A stretch of 64,000 nucleotides of DNA, taken from a virus. Positions 56,762 to 63,788 of this stretch are shown piece by piece (within the stretch, counting starts at the first letter, position 1; the number at the start of each line of letters is the position of its first letter). The notes under the pieces were generated by a model, which made no database searches, had not been told where the DNA came from, and saw only the letters and a list, made by a program, of their open reading frames with translations. Position numbers and translations under genes: made by a program. Where the stretch lies: the IMG/VR virus record IMGVR_UViG_3300032313_000668, positions 54,252 to 118,251 of that record. One strand, 5' to 3'.

Positions 56762-57475
56762 TCACTTTTTACGTAGAGAGTTATGCCATTCGCGACCTTC
56801 TACAACGTCATTAACAAACACAGGATTTCCCAATCCCTCTGCCGCAAACCAGTCAAACCACTTAGGTGGACAGTCCACAACATCGCTTAGTAACGGGGCA
56901 AATGGCACTCCGTAGGCGTGTGCAACCATGCAAGCATGCATAGAGCCAGAGAGAACAAATCTAGCGCCAGATATCTTTTGAATGAACTCTAAGATGTCTG
57001 AATAGGTCTCAACAACAGGGCTAAAAAGTGCGTCGGCTTTTAGCTCATGAATGGTATTTGGGCTATATTCTGCAGAATCCATGATGTGTCTGACAACAAT
57101 TGCTAACCCATTTGGAGCACCCTTGGTATAGAGGTTAGGAAGCTCGTAGGCGGGGTCATGTGTCACTTTTACATCAATACCGTGCTTAGCCAATTCCCCC
57201 TGCGTATGAGGCCCGCGAGCGCCTCTAAACTCACATTGAGCAACAAGGTCGTCATCTAGCTCTTCCCCGCGCCAACCGCAGTTTATAAAGATTGGGTTAA
57301 ATCCAGCCCTAAGCGTCTCATCCATAACCTCATTACAGATGACAGACCCAATGAGGAAGTACATATTTTCAGGGTCTTGGTAGAGCTCTTCTAGCATTGC
57401 TGTTGGGTAGAGAACTTCTGCTAGAGCGTCGCCAAAGTTACGCGTTACTCCGTCAAGTTTCCACTCATAAATCAT
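56762..57475 (-). CDS. polysaccharide pyruvyltransferase-like protein
   Basis: 237 residues. RNFGDALAEVLYP near the start, RGARGPHTQGELAKHGIDVK and VLSGSMHACMVAHAYGVPFA are typical of the CsaB/WcaK family, which adds pyruvate or is a GT-B relative. Fits with the other glycan genes. ATGA-coupled to the tiny gene upstream. Confidence 0.75.
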   Translation of the reverse strand: MIYEWKLDGVTRNFGDALAEVLYPTAMLEELYQDPENMYFLIGSVICNEVMDETLRAGFNPIFINCGWRGEELDDDLVAQCEFRGARGPHTQGELAKHGIDVKVTHDPAYELPNLYTKGAPNGLAIVVRHIMDSAEYSPNTIHELKADALFSPVVETYSDILEFIQKISGARFVLSGSMHACMVAHAYGVPFAPLLSDVVDCPPKWFDWFAAEGLGNPVFVNDVVEGREWHNSLRKK

Positions 57476-57594
57476 TCTTCTAGTTTACCCTCACCGTGGC
57501 ATTTACAGGAGCAAACATACTGCTTTTCAGCGCTAGTAAACTCGACGATGCAACTGGTGTGATGCCCAGTGCTGCACCAACCAAATAAAGACAT
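57472..57594 (-). CDS. tiny Cys/His-rich protein
   Basis: 40 residues (MSLFGWCSTGHHTSCIVEFT start; later CSCKCH). Six Cys/His in a pattern shared by small actinophage proteins. Overlaps neighbours on both sides (TAATG and ATGA). Confidence 0.65.
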   Translation of the reverse strand: MSLFGWCSTGHHTSCIVEFTSAEKQYVCSCKCHGEGKLEE

Positions 57595-57707
57595 TAATCC
57601 TCTAACTTAGAACGAGTACGTTCCCATATGTCTAGTTTATGGATTCCCAGACCAAACGCATAGCCAATCACAAACCCACACCCTAAACCAATCAACAACA
57701 ACTCCAT
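57594..57707 (-). CDS. tiny membrane protein
   Basis: 37 residues, a single hydrophobic helix (LLLIGLGCGFVIGYAFGLGI) and a charged end. Strong GGAAGGAGGGG Shine-Dalgarno. First of a three-gene run. Confidence 0.6.
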   Translation of the reverse strand: MELLLIGLGCGFVIGYAFGLGIHKLDIWERTRSKLED

Positions 57708-57734
57708 CACCCCTCCTTCCGTCGTCTTCGTATC

Positions 57735-57763
57735 ATAACGGAATGAGAGGGCGAAAAATCGGG
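57735..57763 (+). repeat. AACGGAATG-type dispersed element, copy 3
   Basis: ATAACGGAATGAGAGGGCGA followed by AAAATCGGG, upstream of the nuclease gene. Confidence 0.65.
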
Positions 57764-57820
57764 TTTTTGAATCCCTGTCATACTAAAGATACCCACTGGA
57801 CACGGGCTATGGAGGATTTT

Positions 57821-58228
57821 ATGTTTACTTACTACGTTAAAAAAGTGACCAAGATTGTTGATGGCGACACTATTGATGTTGATATTGACTTAGGCTTTAA
57901 TATCTCTTTCTCACAAAGAGTGCGACTTGCTGGCATCGATACACCAGAGTCTCGTACCACTAACAAAGCTGAGAAAGAACTTGGCCTTGAGGTAAAGAAG
58001 AAGCTTGGCGAGTTAATTGCTAGTGCTAAAACTATTGTTATTAAAACTGAGAAGCCAGACTCAACCGAGAAGTATGGTCGCATCCTTGGCTGGCTCTACT
58101 TAGATGGCGCAGAGCAGTCTGTTAACGAAGCACTAATTGCAAGTGGATACGCTTGGGGTTACATGGGTGAGACTAAGGTCAAAGACTTCGAAGCTTTAAA
58201 AGCTAAGCGAGCTACTTCTTCTTTTTAG
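57821..58228 (+). CDS. thermonuclease (staphylococcal nuclease family)
   Basis: 135 residues from the ATG after GGAGG. VTKIVDGDTIDVDID, RVRLAGIDTPES (catalytic Arg), EKELGLEVKKKL and KYGRILGWLYLDGAE (catalytic Glu/Arg region) are the SNase set. Not obviously secreted. Cuts DNA and RNA; may degrade host nucleic acid. Confidence 0.85.
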   Translation: MFTYYVKKVTKIVDGDTIDVDIDLGFNISFSQRVRLAGIDTPESRTTNKAEKELGLEVKKKLGELIASAKTIVIKTEKPDSTEKYGRILGWLYLDGAEQSVNEALIASGYAWGYMGETKVKDFEALKAKRATSSF

Positions 58229-58625
58229 GAAGTCGGTCTAGCGGAATCTTTCCTTTTGGGACCTGAAACATCTCTGTTGGGGCAGGAAGAGTTTTGTGCT
58301 CTATGTAGTCTTCCTCATGCGAAAGAATGTATGTCTTACCTTCGGTAGTTGAAAAAGCTGCAGAGTTACGAACTGACTGCCACAGTTTACTTTTTTGCTC
58401 TGTGTACTCCGTGACATCTAACCATTCTGCTGGGTCATCGGTTAGCGGAGTTAGATTCTTGTAGCGCAGGAGTTGCTCAAGCACCCGAGTGGTGTATTCG
58501 GCGCTCTCACCTGTGTGGCCAAACTCAGCAAAGGTCTCAACAACTTTTACATACCAGTCAATAATCTCGGGCTCTTCCCCAACAAGCTCCAACTCATACC
58601 TGGCATGGCTTCCTAAATGACTCAT
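58212..58625 (-). CDS. hypothetical protein
   Basis: 137 residues from the ATG giving MSHLGSHARYELELVG. Ends in a KKKK tail that overlaps the nuclease gene end. Not recognised. Confidence 0.6.
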   Translation of the reverse strand: MSHLGSHARYELELVGEEPEIIDWYVKVVETFAEFGHTGESAEYTTRVLEQLLRYKNLTPLTDDPAEWLDVTEYTEQKSKLWQSVRNSAAFSTTEGKTYILSHEEDYIEHKTLPAPTEMFQVPKGKIPLDRLPKKKK

Positions 58626-58663
58626 GCTTGTAATACTAGCGGAAAGAGAGCCCAAAAAAAACG

Positions 58664-58690
58664 AAACCCGCCTCTTTCGAAGCGGGTCTC
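58664..58690 (-). terminator. rho-independent terminator
   Basis: Minus strand ACCCGC-ttcgaaagag-GCGGGT followed by TTCGTTTTTTTT; stops the leftward unit starting at 59765. Confidence 0.85.
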
Positions 58691-58697
58691 ATTTTGA

Positions 58698-58955
58698 CTA
58701 CTTTTTAGGGGGTCTTAGTCCCTTAAGTTTTGACTTTTGAAGTGTCAAGAACTTTGGCTTTTCTGCATACCTAGCCCACTCATATACAAAGATACAAAAT
58801 GCAATGAGAAGCCCGAGAGATATCGACTGCACTACGTAATAGGGAGTCGGGTCAATCAGGTAGGTGCTCCAAGGGAACGTGTACGCCACTACTGGAAACG
58901 CAATGATGTTTCCAAAAACTACAGCGACGACGATGCTCTTATATATGTTTTTCAC
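58698..58955 (-). CDS. small membrane protein
   Basis: 85 residues with two membrane helices (IVVAVVFGNIIAFPVVAYTF; SISLGLLIAFCIFVYEWA) and a basic tail (LKGLRPPKK). 15 bases after the NlpC/P60 gene in the same transcript; may help its export or act as a holin. Confidence 0.7.
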   Translation of the reverse strand: MKNIYKSIVVAVVFGNIIAFPVVAYTFPWSTYLIDPTPYYVVQSISLGLLIAFCIFVYEWARYAEKPKFLTLQKSKLKGLRPPKK

Positions 58956-58970
58956 TATGTCATTCCTTCT

Positions 58971-59765
58971 TTAGTTGTTTGTTTCTATAATACGAGTATA
59001 TACAATCTCGCTGTTATTATTGTCTTTAGCCCAGCCACTAATGGAGATTATTGAAGTTCTATCTCCTGCTTTACCACCAGAGTGAATCATCTCATCGGGG
59101 CCTAGATAGATTCCAGAGTGGTAGGCACTGCTTGAACCTCTGTAATTAAAGGACACAATGTCTCCAATTTTAGGTTCAGTGACGATAGTTCCAGAATCTC
59201 TCTGAGTATTAGCACTGTGTCTAAGGTCTATACCCAAATTACCATATGTCCATCGGACAAGACCAGAACAGTCCCAGCCCATCGGGGTAGAGCCACTAAA
59301 CACATAAGCAGTTCTGCCAACTTGGTTTTTGACCAAGACAAGCGTCTCGTTTAGTTTTTTGGTGTTAGAAACAATGTTCTCTAGCTCAGCGATTCTTGCT
59401 TCTAATTCAGCTTGTATTCTGGCAGCTTTTTCTTCAAGAGCAGCCTGCGCCTGAGCAGCTTCCAACCTAAGCTGGTCTTTAGCGGCTTTTTCCTGAGCCA
59501 TCCAGTCATAGGAACCAACAATAGGTGCCTCTGACTTTAGGACAGGGCCCGAAGCCACCTCGGGTGATGTTACAGGTCCAGAGAGAATAACTTTCTTTTG
59601 TATAGGAGAGTTAATTACTTCAGCTGGCTTTGTTACTAGTTGTACTGATACTTCTTCGTTGCTTGGTGCAAATGCACCAGTTTCTGTTAGAGCTCCGTAT
59701 GCTGCGCTGGAGCTTGTCATTACTAGTGCGATAACACTAATTGCAATGAACCTTTTTCTTTCCAT
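58971..59765 (-). CDS. secreted NlpC/P60 endopeptidase with coiled coil
   Basis: 264 residues. Signal peptide (FIAISVIALVMTSSSAAYGA), a linker, a coiled coil (about 88-130), and a C-terminal NlpC/P60 domain: MGWDCSGLVRWTYGNLGIDL (catalytic Cys), YHSGIYLGPDEMIHSGG (His). This is the plan of host RipA-like hydrolases rather than a typical phage lysin. Regulated by the CRP-like promoter at 59860 and a structured leader. Confidence 0.87.
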   Translation of the reverse strand: MERKRFIAISVIALVMTSSSAAYGALTETGAFAPSNEEVSVQLVTKPAEVINSPIQKKVILSGPVTSPEVASGPVLKSEAPIVGSYDWMAQEKAAKDQLRLEAAQAQAALEEKAARIQAELEARIAELENIVSNTKKLNETLVLVKNQVGRTAYVFSGSTPMGWDCSGLVRWTYGNLGIDLRHSANTQRDSGTIVTEPKIGDIVSFNYRGSSSAYHSGIYLGPDEMIHSGGKAGDRTSIISISGWAKDNNNSEIVYTRIIETNN

Positions 59766-59766
59766 T

Positions 59767-59862
59767 TGGCGACCTACCTTTCCTTGGTAGTTAGTACTCG
59801 GTCGTTGAGTGTTGAGTGAGAGGTTCTCTCATCGGTGTTCTATTCAGTTATGAACCCCCAGC
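59767..59862 (-). promoter_or_regulatory. structured 5' leader of the NlpC/P60 gene; possible riboswitch
   Basis: On the minus strand three stems can form: GGTTC/GAACACC, GAGAG/CTCTC, and CGAC..CTACC/GGTAG..GTCG just before the start. Actinobacterial hydrolase genes often have c-di-AMP (ydaO) leaders. The segment CCGAGTACTAAC recalls part of that motif but the rest does not fit clearly. Confidence 0.35.
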
Positions 59863-59888
59863 TTAGTGTGATTCAAATCACATCTCAA
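59860..59888 (-). promoter_or_regulatory. promoter with CRP/GlxR-type operator
   Basis: Minus strand TTGAGA (59883-59888), exactly 17-base spacer, TAAGCT (59860-59865). The spacer is filled by TGTGATTTGAATCACA (59867-59882), a perfect TGTGA-N6-TCACA palindrome as bound by Crp/GlxR proteins. Placement between -35 and -10 suggests repression. Confidence 0.7.
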
Positions 59889-60026
59889 CTAGAGGTTGTT
59901 CCACTTTATCATAGCGTTTCCGTTAAATGGAAGATATCTTCGGTTTATAAGTAGTGTTTAGCCCCAACTCCCCAGTAAACACCTAAAATCCCCCCTTTTT
60001 CCTTTTTGCCCCGTTTTTTCGTCTTT
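59889..60026. other. divergent intergenic stretch
   Basis: No gene. T- and C-rich from 59950, between the NlpC/P60 promoter and the next rightward gene; with the leader and repeat copy 4 it makes the 59766-60075 gene-free block. Confidence 0.5.
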
Positions 60027-60053
60027 TTACGGAATGGGAGTCGACAAAATAGA
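60027..60053 (+). repeat. AACGGAATG-type dispersed element, copy 4
   Basis: TTACGGAATGGGAGTCGACA then AAATAGAC, 23 bases before the 60076 start. Confidence 0.55.
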
Positions 60054-60075
60054 CTTTTTGTATTATTGTTTTGAT

Positions 60076-60474
60076 ATGACACTAGAGACGCACAACGGCC
60101 CCAAGTTCGATATTGACCTCGAGCGTGGGAAGGTGGGGGAAGACTCCCACAAAGAATTTCTCGTGGGTAAGCACGAAGTCAAGACTGACTACCGCACTAT
60201 TGAAACTGGCAACGTCTACATCGAATACAACCAACTCAATGGCAACGGCTACAAGCCCTCGGGCATCGAAGTCACAGAGGCTGACTTCTGGGTGCAGGCA
60301 AGCCCCAAAGGCGTAGGTGGTATCTACATAAAGACCGAGGTGCTCAGGGAGCTTATTGCCGAGAACAACTTTCCCGTCAAGCCCCAGCCAATCCGAGACG
60401 CAAACACCAACGCATCCGTTGGACACCTTATCCCCCTTACCTCCCTCCTTCAGAAACTAGGCTTCGTCCTATAA
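60076..60474 (+). CDS. putative PD-(D/E)XK-like protein
   Basis: 132 residues starting MTLETHNGPKFDIDLERGKV. GKVGEDSHKEF (Glu), HEVKTDYRTIETGNVYIEYN (Asp, then I-E-Y in place of E-x-K) and GIEVTEADFWVQAS are arranged as in small Holliday-junction or RecB-like nucleases. The Lys position is replaced, so activity is uncertain. Confidence 0.5.
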   Translation: MTLETHNGPKFDIDLERGKVGEDSHKEFLVGKHEVKTDYRTIETGNVYIEYNQLNGNGYKPSGIEVTEADFWVQASPKGVGGIYIKTEVLRELIAENNFPVKPQPIRDANTNASVGHLIPLTSLLQKLGFVL

Positions 60475-60501
60475 CGGAATGGAAGCGCGAAAAAACGGAT
60501 T
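60471..60501 (+). repeat. AACGGAATG-type dispersed element, copy 5
   Basis: ATAACGGAATGGAAGCGCGA then AAAAACGGATT. It begins in the stop codon of the 60076 gene and is followed by TTGACT and TACTAT at 17-base spacing. Confidence 0.7.
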
Positions 60502-60555
60502 TGACTCTAACAAAGCTCTATAATACTATTTAATCACCTAAAGAAAGAGACACAA

Positions 60556-61131
60556 ATGACATCAAAGAGCAACAGCACCACAACATACATTCCAGCTAGT
60601 AGCGGTTGGTTTGCTCACCATCTAATTTGGCTACCTGTAGATGAGAACGTACACGACCAGGATTCTTGGAAGTTCTTTGTTAAGGTATCTCCTGTTGCAC
60701 TATGGGCCAAGACCGATGAAGACACAATGAATCTGGAGCCTGTAGTTCCTGACACCTCTCCTATGAGCGCCCTGCAAAACGGTGGCTTCATGTCCGCCAC
60801 AATGAACTACGCCTTTATCGGTGTCTTTCACCACGACTCGTATCGCATGGGCGATGTTGTTGCCCTATCGTACGACTACAACCCGATAGAGGTATTAGAC
60901 AGCGAATACGTTAAGGGCGGGGTGTCTAGTGACGACCTTAGCGAAATCATGATAAACATAAGAGACACTGCTTTAGACCTAAAAGAAGAAGTAGGCGAGG
61001 AAAGAAGAAAAGAGCAGTTCGCCAACAAGATGAGGCTGATGGAAGAAAAAGCAGCCATCGATGAAGAGTTACGCATAGCCACACTTGTCTTAGAGCTAAA
61101 TGAATCTGGCGGGGGCATAGCTAGCCAATAG
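60556..61131 (+). CDS. hypothetical protein with coiled-coil C-terminus
   Basis: 191 residues: a globular N-terminal two-thirds (WFAHHLIWLPVDENVHDQDS) and a charged helix (RKEQFANKMRLMEEKAAIDE). Unknown. GAAAGAGACAC before the ATG. Confidence 0.65.
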   Translation: MTSKSNSTTTYIPASSGWFAHHLIWLPVDENVHDQDSWKFFVKVSPVALWAKTDEDTMNLEPVVPDTSPMSALQNGGFMSATMNYAFIGVFHHDSYRMGDVVALSYDYNPIEVLDSEYVKGGVSSDDLSEIMINIRDTALDLKEEVGEERRKEQFANKMRLMEEKAAIDEELRIATLVLELNESGGGIASQ

Positions 61132-61152
61132 GGGAGCGCGGAAAAACTAGTT
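61125..61152 (+). repeat. AACGGAATG-type dispersed element, copy 6 (degenerate)
   Basis: CCAATAGGGGAGCGCGGAAA then AACTAGTT; keeps the AGCGCGGAAAAA half. Confidence 0.45.
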
Positions 61153-61188
61153 TTAGGCTAGTGTTATGTATCTATCGAAAGGAAAGCA

Positions 61189-61371
61189 ATGCTAAGTGTG
61201 TACAGCTTTAAAGTCTCAATGGAGGTCCATGTCTTTGAGACTAATGAAGACCTAGCCCGCGAACAGCTCGACAAGTCTGGTGGGTATGTAACCCGTCGAG
61301 ACATCGAACTTGTGGCTTCAACCAACATCCCAACCACCGACCTTCCAGACGAAACCTCGTCCGACAACTAG
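61189..61371 (+). CDS. hypothetical small protein
   Basis: 60 residues, beta-helix start (VYSFKVSMEVHVFETNEDLA), acidic end. CGAAAGGAAAGCA before the ATG. Unknown. Confidence 0.65.
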   Translation: MLSVYSFKVSMEVHVFETNEDLAREQLDKSGGYVTRRDIELVASTNIPTTDLPDETSSDN

Positions 61372-61378
61372 GAGCATC

Positions 61379-61489
61379 ATGGCCCAGAAATCAAAGGGAA
61401 CACGCAACGACGCAAGGAACTGCGGAAAAGCCTCCAAGAAACGACCTAAGCAATTTGACCCTCAGAAACGACGCCTCGTCACCGTATAA
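61379..61489 (+). CDS. tiny basic protein
   Basis: 36 residues, strongly basic (MAQKSKGTRNDARNCGKASK start). TAGGAG at good spacing. Likely nucleic-acid binding if expressed. Its stop lies in repeat copy 7. Confidence 0.6.
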   Translation: MAQKSKGTRNDARNCGKASKKRPKQFDPQKRRLVTV

Positions 61490-61519
61490 CGGAACGGGAG
61501 CGCGAAAAACTGGATTTTA
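61485..61519 (+). repeat. AACGGAATG-type dispersed element, copy 7
   Basis: TATAACGGAACGGGAGCGCG then AAAAACTGGATTTTA, directly before the Shine-Dalgarno of the 61531 gene. Confidence 0.7.
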
Positions 61520-61530
61520 GAAAGGAAGCG

Positions 61531-61740
61531 ATGTCTCAACCAAACATGTATGACTTAGCACAAGAAGAACAGATTGACACCCTAATTCGTCGAGAAAAGT
61601 ATGAAGAGGTCGCTATTGTCTATCTAGCCAAAGCACACGTCCATGCAGAGCGAAACACAGAGCAGGCGCAAGTCTACGCAACTATAGCTCAGGCTTTTGC
61701 CACCCTTGAAACCGCGAGAGCACATTGGTCTGGTAGCTAA
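61531..61740 (+). CDS. small helical (TPR-like) protein
   Basis: 69 residues, two amphipathic helices (VAIVYLAKAHVHAERNTEQA) like a short TPR pair. Directly abuts the next gene (TAAATG). Unknown. Confidence 0.65.
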   Translation: MSQPNMYDLAQEEQIDTLIRREKYEEVAIVYLAKAHVHAERNTEQAQVYATIAQAFATLETARAHWSGS

Positions 61741-62256
61741 ATGACAAGAGGAAAGCACAAGACGCTGTCAGAGCGTCGCAAAGAGGTATCAGAAGAGTTA
61801 AACAATCTTTCTATTCTCAAAAGACAACTGCTGGATATGACCAAAGAGAATGCTCTTTTAAAGGAGCAGATTAACTCTGACCAGCAGTCATATAAGCAGG
61901 AAGTTCGCAGGCTTAATGACCGTATCGTTGAAGGCGCTTCGGTAGAGCTAGAAGATATGCGTGAGATAAACGGCATTCTTATCTCAAAACTAAATGAGAC
62001 CAAGCAAGAGTACGAAAGCGTCCACGACAGGTGGACCAAGGCTTTTACAAACCTCAGAGAGTATGTACGAGAAATAGAAGGTCTTACCGATGTGGAGTCT
62101 TTGGAGAGAGTAATAGCACTAGTCGGGGACCCTAGTCTCAAAGACCGTGTTCTAGATGTAGGTGACTTTGCTAAGCACATTAAGAAAGACGGCCTATCTC
62201 CAGAAGATGTTAAGAAGCGAATTATTCAACTTCAAAAAGCCAGAGGCATCCGATAA
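61741..62256 (+). CDS. coiled-coil protein
   Basis: 171 residues, long coiled coil (about 10-115: LSILKRQLLDMTKENALLKE) and a helical end with SPEDVKKRIIQLQKARGI. It could be a scaffold, measuring or regulatory protein; not recognised. Confidence 0.65.
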   Translation: MTRGKHKTLSERRKEVSEELNNLSILKRQLLDMTKENALLKEQINSDQQSYKQEVRRLNDRIVEGASVELEDMREINGILISKLNETKQEYESVHDRWTKAFTNLREYVREIEGLTDVESLERVIALVGDPSLKDRVLDVGDFAKHIKKDGLSPEDVKKRIIQLQKARGIR

Positions 62257-62273
62257 AGCTAGTATTTATCCTA

Positions 62274-62362
62274 TATTGTACGAAAACCGACCGTACTGTA
62301 CAATATATGAACATTAAGAATACCGTACAGGCTGTACAATCTTAGGTCTAAGAGTGTACAAT
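62274..62362. promoter_or_regulatory. cluster of TGTACAAT / CGTAC operator-like sites
   Basis: TATTGTACG (62274), CGTACTGTACAATAT (62292), CGTACAGGCTGTACAAT (62324) and TGTACAAT (62355) lie in 90 bases. TACAAT at 62335 or 62357 may be the -10 of the 62390 gene. Same core as the sites at 14365-14425. Confidence 0.55.
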
Positions 62363-62389
62363 GTAATCACCTAGAAAGGTAGTAAACAT

Positions 62390-62593
62390 ATGACAATCGA
62401 TTGGCAAGCACCGTTTCAGCTGGCATGGCAGTTAGGTTTGTTCCTCGCTGGAGCAATCGCTATCCTGCTAGTAATAATCGTTTCAATCTTGGTTACCTAC
62501 GGACTCGTTAAGGGTTTTGTTTTGGCAATCAAGCGAGCACGCGCTCCCAAGGAGTCTGATGCTCCTAAGAACAAGCTAAAAGCTGTCAACTAA
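62390..62593 (+). CDS. small membrane protein
   Basis: 67 residues: one long membrane helix (LGLFLAGAIAILLVIIVSIL) and a basic tail. First gene of the ThyX operon; unknown role. Confidence 0.7.
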   Translation: MTIDWQAPFQLAWQLGLFLAGAIAILLVIIVSILVTYGLVKGFVLAIKRARAPKESDAPKNKLKAVN

Positions 62594-62856
62594 TGAGTGG
62601 GCGAGACCCTAGGCCCAAAAGCCCAGAGCGTCTTGATTTACTAAGAGTTGACTCTGCTGGTTATGTAGAGGGCTCTGTTGAAGTGACCGTAACCTACCGC
62701 TACGACTCGTGGTGTTGTAATGGCTTCCACGAAGTCGCAGACGGAGTGCAAGCAGTACACCAGATGTTAGATAAGTCAGCAGAACGCGCCCACAAAAAAC
62801 GGATTGACAAAATCAATTCAGAGTATCGAGAAATTACAGAGGACTTAGAAATCTAA
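62593..62856 (+). CDS. hypothetical protein
   Basis: 87 residues. TAATG overlap with the membrane gene; directly abuts thyX. Contains WCCNGFHEV. Unknown. Confidence 0.65.
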   Translation: MSGRDPRPKSPERLDLLRVDSAGYVEGSVEVTVTYRYDSWCCNGFHEVADGVQAVHQMLDKSAERAHKKRIDKINSEYREITEDLEI

Positions 62857-63579
62857 ATGACCGTATTCAACTCCCACATGACCGTCGAGTTAGTCAAGCA
62901 CAGTGCTTCAGACCAGGACATCATCTTTGCTGCTCGAGTCTCAACCCAGGGCGAAAGGTCTATGAACCTCGCCACGGGGTTTTCGATGGGAGAGGTAGAG
63001 AAGAACTACGGTCTAATTAACTATCTAATGCGTGACCGACATGGCTCACCATTCGAACACTCGGTTTTCACTTTTTACGTCAAGGCTCCTATTTTTGTTT
63101 GGCGAGAGCACATGCGCCATCGCATGGCTTCCTATAACGAAGAGTCAGGACGCTATCGTCAGCTCGATGCAGAGTTTTATCTTCCAGCCAGAGACCGTAA
63201 ATTGGTCCAAGTCGGTAAGACAGGCTCTTACACGTTTGAAGATGGCACGGACGAGCAGTATGCCGTCACGGTCCAGATGTTCCGAAAGTCCTGCGAAGAT
63301 GCGTATGAGAACTACATCAACATCCTTGATTCGGGGGTAGCCCGAGAGGTGGCCCGTGGAGTGCTTCCAGTGACAATTTACTCTTCTGCATATGTCACCA
63401 TGAACGCTCGTGCTCTTATGAACTTCCTCAGCCTGCGCCAAAACGCAGAAGGTCAAACTTTCCCTTCCTTCCCCCAGCGAGAGATTGAGATGGTTGCCGA
63501 TAAGTATGAAGACATCTTTAAACAACTTATGCCACTGACCCACAAGGCTTTTGTGGAAAACGGGAGGGTCGCTCCATAG
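62857..63579 (+). CDS. thyX: flavin-dependent thymidylate synthase
   Basis: 240 residues, the usual ThyX length. RHGSPFEHSVFTFYVKAPIF, the signature RHRMASYNEESGRY (RHRx7S) and ARGVLPVTIYSSAYVTMNAR are all present. Methylates dUMP to dTMP with FAD and folate. Works with the dCMP deaminase at 48638. Confidence 0.93.
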   Translation: MTVFNSHMTVELVKHSASDQDIIFAARVSTQGERSMNLATGFSMGEVEKNYGLINYLMRDRHGSPFEHSVFTFYVKAPIFVWREHMRHRMASYNEESGRYRQLDAEFYLPARDRKLVQVGKTGSYTFEDGTDEQYAVTVQMFRKSCEDAYENYINILDSGVAREVARGVLPVTIYSSAYVTMNARALMNFLSLRQNAEGQTFPSFPQREIEMVADKYEDIFKQLMPLTHKAFVENGRVAP

Positions 63580-63788
63580 TGGGAAAGATGAAAGATAAGT
63601 TACTTGAAAGCCAATCGACTGGCTATGACAGGGGATATGTAAGTGGGTACTACGACGCTATTGCAGAGCAGTCTTGGGACTGCGGAGACTGTGGCAATAC
63701 CTATGATATTTCTGTTCAATATTGTCCTAATAAATATCTAGACCAAGCAATAGTTAACTTAAAGAGTAAAGGTGTGGGACATGAGTGA
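63579..63788 (+). CDS. small zinc-ribbon-like protein
   Basis: 69 residues, GTG overlapping the thyX stop. CGDCGNTY and a later single Cys. GYDRGYVSGYYDAIA is a repeated Tyr/Gly stretch. ATGA-type overlap with the recombinase gene. Unknown. Confidence 0.65.
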   Translation: MGKMKDKLLESQSTGYDRGYVSGYYDAIAEQSWDCGDCGNTYDISVQYCPNKYLDQAIVNLKSKGVGHE

